Positions 61,915 through 64,000 of a stretch of DNA of 64,000 nucleotides are shown here, in pieces (positions within the stretch are counted from its first letter, which is position 1; the number at the start of each line of letters is the position of its first letter). The translations under genes and the position numbers were made by a program. The notes under the pieces were generated by a model. The model was not told where the DNA came from and did not search any database. It was given only the letters and a program-made list of their open reading frames with translations. The DNA comes from Nocardia arizonensis (GTDB lineage Bacteria; Actinomycetota; Actinomycetes; Mycobacteriales; Mycobacteriaceae). The DNA lies in contig NZ_LGYZ01000087.1 in the NCBI RefSeq assembly GCF_001310275.1, forward strand, positions 1 to 64,000, in the 5' to 3' direction.

Positions 61915-62485
61915 CGAGCGGCAGCGGGTTGGAGGACGGTGTCGAGCTTGCGGATGAAGCGTGGGAGGTGGGGATCGGTGCTCGGCAGGCCGTGGGGTCG
62001 AGGTCCCACCAGCGGCCCCCGTCGAACTCGGCGGGATCGAGGTCGTAGTGCTGGGCCCGGTCACCCCGAGCGACATGCCACAGAGAGATATCAACATGGC
62101 CAGCGGTGGGGCCGACGGTGGGAGTCACTGTCAGGAACAGGGGCTTATCCCCAACGACATCGAATCTCGGGTCGAACCCGAGTTCCTCGCGTGCTTCCCG
62201 CCGCGCCGTAGTGCATGGGTCTTCGCCGGGAGCCAGGTGCCCGCCCATCGGGAGTTCGAGACCGGATTTGCGGTGTCTACCGAGGTAGATGCCGCGCTCG
62301 GTGGGGTCGACCAAGACCACGTACGCGACCAAGTGCTGCGGTGGAGTCGCTGGTGGAACTCGGCGGAAGATGTCATTGGTTTGGGCGAGCCAGGCCAGTG
62401 TCTGCTCGATGTGTTGCTGTTCAACCTCGTCGATAGGCGTGATCGCGGCAACAAGATCAGCGATGGCTGCGGTGGCGGGCTCCAT
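61886..62485 (-). CDS. Nudix hydrolase with a probable 3' frameshift
   Basis: The Nudix box is seen as GGHLAPGEDPCTTARREARE followed by ELGFD (G-x5-E-x7-REUxEExGU). PQHLVAYVVLVDPTERGIYL precedes it and GGRWWDLDP follows. After WWDLDP the frame is non-coding-like. A one-base shift in the CCCC run near 61995 gives GLPSTDPHLPRFIRKLDTVL and a TGA overlapping the ATG of the kinase gene. So either a real frameshift or a sequencing error exists. The core enzyme is complete. It removes nucleoside diphosphate moieties. Confidence 0.85.
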   Translation of the reverse strand: MEPATAAIADLVAAITPIDEVEQQHIEQTLAWLAQTNDIFRRVPPATPPQHLVAYVVLVDPTERGIYLGRHRKSGLELPMGGHLAPGEDPCTTARREAREELGFDPRFDVVGDKPLFLTVTPTVGPTAGHVDISLWHVARGDRAQHYDLDPAEFDGGRWWDLDPTACRAPIPTSHASSASSTPSSNPLPLDDYAGRHPR

Positions 62486-62619
62486 GTCGCGCGAGCATAA
62501 TCACGCCCTGCGACACCTCGGAATGCCCTGCCCTTTCGGTGCTCCCCGCCTCCGGTTCACCAACCCGGGCCTGCCGGTACACCAGCCTGGACAGATGGCC
62601 GGTTGACGCGGCAGGGTGG

Positions 62620-63144
62620 TCATGCGCCGGGTGCGCCGGGCGCTCGCCGTTCCCTCCGGCGGGCTTCCTTTCTGGGGCGTTCGAACCCTGCCGTAGCGCT
62701 GATGTCGACGAGGCCGACGGTGTCCGGCACGGCGATTCGTGTCGTGCCGTACCAGCGCCCCCAGAGTGCGATGTTGCCGGTGTCGGCCTCGGCGAGCAGC
62801 TTCTCCACCGACCATCGCTTGTTCGAGCGGTCGATCTCGATGGCGATGCACGGCAAATGGTCGTCGCGCCAGCAGAAGACGTCCAAATGGCCGTGGTACA
62901 TCCGCCGTCCGGTACGCCTGGCGATCAATGCCTCTCGCTCGAGGTCGACCGTCCAACCGTTGGCGTGCCCCCACCGGACCGTGTGTTGGGTGATCAACGC
63001 TGTCGCTTCCCGCGCGGACAGGCCGGTGACCCGGACTTCGGAGAGCCATCTTGTCAATGACGAGGCCAGCTCAGCGGTTTCTACAACGTTCCCCACTGGC
63101 TTGATCCTAGAACGCGGCGGCGATGTCCATTCCGGCACGGCCAC
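62620..63144 (-). CDS. Putative PD-(D/E)XK-like nuclease or related DNA-associated protein
   Basis: The 174-residue protein has EATALITQHTVRWGHANGWT, then YHGHLDVFCWRDDHLPCIAI-EID, where an Asp and a later E-x-D follow the spacing of many restriction-type nuclease folds, and KRWSVEKLLAEADTGNIALW. The Lys-rich C-terminus (RPRKEARRRERR) suits DNA binding. The adjacent gene is a DNA methylase, so a restriction-modification pair is possible. The fold call is inference from motif spacing only. Confidence 0.55.
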   Translation of the reverse strand: MAVPEWTSPPRSRIKPVGNVVETAELASSLTRWLSEVRVTGLSAREATALITQHTVRWGHANGWTVDLEREALIARRTGRRMYHGHLDVFCWRDDHLPCIAIEIDRSNKRWSVEKLLAEADTGNIALWGRWYGTTRIAVPDTVGLVDISATAGFERPRKEARRRERRAPGAPGA

Positions 63145-63225
63145 GGCCTCGCGAGACCTGCTTCCGGAGGCAGGGAGAACCGGGTTCCGGCGAACCCGGT
63201 TCTCCCGCGTGGCTATTCTCGTAGT

Positions 63226-64000
63226 TCATGCCGCCCATTTGCGGTCGACCCAGGCAGCCGTCGACACCAAACTCCGGTTTGGATGAGTTTGCTTGAGCTG
63301 CAACGAATCTGGCACGTCCCTGCGCTCGAGCACAATGACGTCCTCGTGTGCGATCAGGTGAACGGGAAGCCCTCCGCGGCGGTTCTTGACGATGAAGTCG
63401 CGCTGGAAGAAGCTGCTTCGGGCGATGATGTCGTCGTCGGCGAGGCGGCCGAGGAGTGCGACGCAGCGTTCGACGGGGGTGAGTCCGGCAAGGGTGCCGC
63501 AGGTGGTGATGTGGGTGGGTAGGTCGATGAGTTCGGCGTGCTGTCGCCAGGGGCGAGCGGTGATGACGACGTGTCCGCCGGGTTTGAGGTAGTCGGCGAC
63601 GCCGGTGAGGATTCTGGTGAATCCGGTCAGGAGCCGGCCGATGCCGACGTTGGCGAGGTTGCCGCGGTCGAGGACGGCTCCGTAGCGGTGGTCGTACTTG
63701 CGGACGCCTTCGCCGGGCTTGACTCGGACGTGACCGTGGGTGGAGTCGCCGTATGGGGGTGAGGTGATGACGAGGTCGACCTGGCCGCGCAGGTCGGCAG
63801 GAAGCAGAGTTGGAAGTTTTCGGGCGTCGCCTTGGTAGACGGCAGCGTCGAGGTCGATGCCGGCACCGTAGGCGAGGTCGATGTTGGTGCGGGCGAGGTC
63901 GGCCCATCGGGTTTCGTATTCGACGCCGATGGCGCGGCGGCCTCGGTGCAGGGCCTCGACGAGGGTGGTGCCGATGCCGCACATCGGGTCCAGGACCAGG
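63226..64000 (-). CDS. DNA methyltransferase with TSPPY motif, 3' part (runs off the window)
   Basis: The frame stays open to the window end and includes the SAM-binding motif LDPMCGIGTTLVEALHRGRR and the catalytic VDLVITSPPYGDSTHGH (amino-methyltransferase motif IV). LKPGGHVVITARPW follows. TSPPY marks N4-cytosine or N6-adenine DNA methylases, and the layout also resembles TRM11-like methylases. The start lies beyond base 64000. It is followed on the same strand by the putative nuclease gene (gap 81 bases). Confidence 0.85.
   Translation of the reverse strand, partial: LVLDPMCGIGTTLVEALHRGRRAIGVEYETRWADLARTNIDLAYGAGIDLDAAVYQGDARKLPTLLPADLRGQVDLVITSPPYGDSTHGHVRVKPGEGVRKYDHRYGAVLDRGNLANVGIGRLLTGFTRILTGVADYLKPGGHVVITARPWRQHAELIDLPTHITTCGTLAGLTPVERCVALLGRLADDDIIARSSFFQRDFIVKNRRGGLPVHLIAHEDVIVLERRDVPDSLQLKQTHPNRSLVSTAAWVDRKWAA

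Noticed and set aside
1..64000. CRISPR arrays, rRNA and tRNA genes, and an origin of replication
   Set aside because: No regularly spaced repeats, rRNA-like or tRNA-like sequence, or DnaA-box cluster was recognised by eye on either strand; a covariance-model search would be needed to be certain about tRNAs.

Overview
The window is high-GC actinomycete DNA. An EspC/WXG100-type secretion operon, DUF397/DUF5753 regulator pairs, FecCD iron uptake, GTG starts and constant 4-base ATGA/GTGA overlaps point to Nocardia or a close relative in the Mycobacteriales. No rRNA, tRNA or CRISPR array was seen. The genus is an inference from gene content only.

Layout. 1-2.0 kb: end of an iron-siderophore ABC transporter and a GNAT enzyme. 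2.1-6.2 kb: a decayed zone with a collapsed GT87 mannosyltransferase gene, a small copper-chaperone gene with a strong terminator, and two truncated insertion sequences joined to each other. 6.2-8.6 kb: a four-gene operon led by EspC-like and WXG100-like proteins. 9-16.7 kb: single genes, including a HTH protein, a large unknown protein, SbcD nuclease fused to zinc ribbons, a small kinase, a DapA-like aldolase, a methyltransferase and a HIT protein. 16.8-31.0 kb: a 14-gene minus-strand operon. It carries an ADP-heptose pathway (a GmhA-HldE fusion plus HldD) and a GT9 heptosyltransferase-like enzyme. It also has a carbamoyltransferase, P450, SHMT-like PLP enzyme, radical SAM enzyme, acyltransferase-SGNH fusion, HAD enzyme, methyltransferase, nucleoside hydrolase and small proteins. 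31.1-35.9 kb: a class IV aminotransferase, a HTH-FGE fusion, resolvase-like proteins and a DUF5753/DUF397 pair. 36.0-41.7 kb: a second minus-strand operon encoding a 30-residue peptide, a GST-PqqD protein, a PqqD-radical SAM-SPASM protein and a single-chain alpha-beta glycyl-tRNA synthetase. 41.9-47.7 kb: a regulator, a GT25 glycosyltransferase, and an operon of APH kinase, 2OG-Fe(II) oxygenase, hydrolase and acyltransferase. 48-61.3 kb: mobile DNA, with two broken tyrosine recombinases, a resolvase stub, a thioesterase/Usp/MFS/TetR module, a frameshifted Tn3 transposase, an intact IS5-family element and a lower-GC DUF4238 gene. 61.4-64 kb: kinase, Nudix, a nuclease-like protein and a DNA methylase that runs off the end.

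The centre (about 16.8-47 kb) looks like one or two biosynthetic regions. The first operon could make ADP-heptose from sedoheptulose 7-phosphate, transfer it, and carbamoylate, oxidise and methylate the product. The second looks like an undescribed RiPP-type system: a YxxP-type peptide, two PqqD-like recognition domains, a SPASM radical SAM enzyme, and a glycyl-tRNA synthetase of a type that actinomycetes normally do not use for housekeeping. That synthetase is translationally coupled to the radical SAM gene, so it may be a self-resistance target copy or a Gly-tRNA supplier. A divergent promoter with phased TGGAC repeats separates this operon from a regulator gene. Products and functions are inferred from sequence alone.
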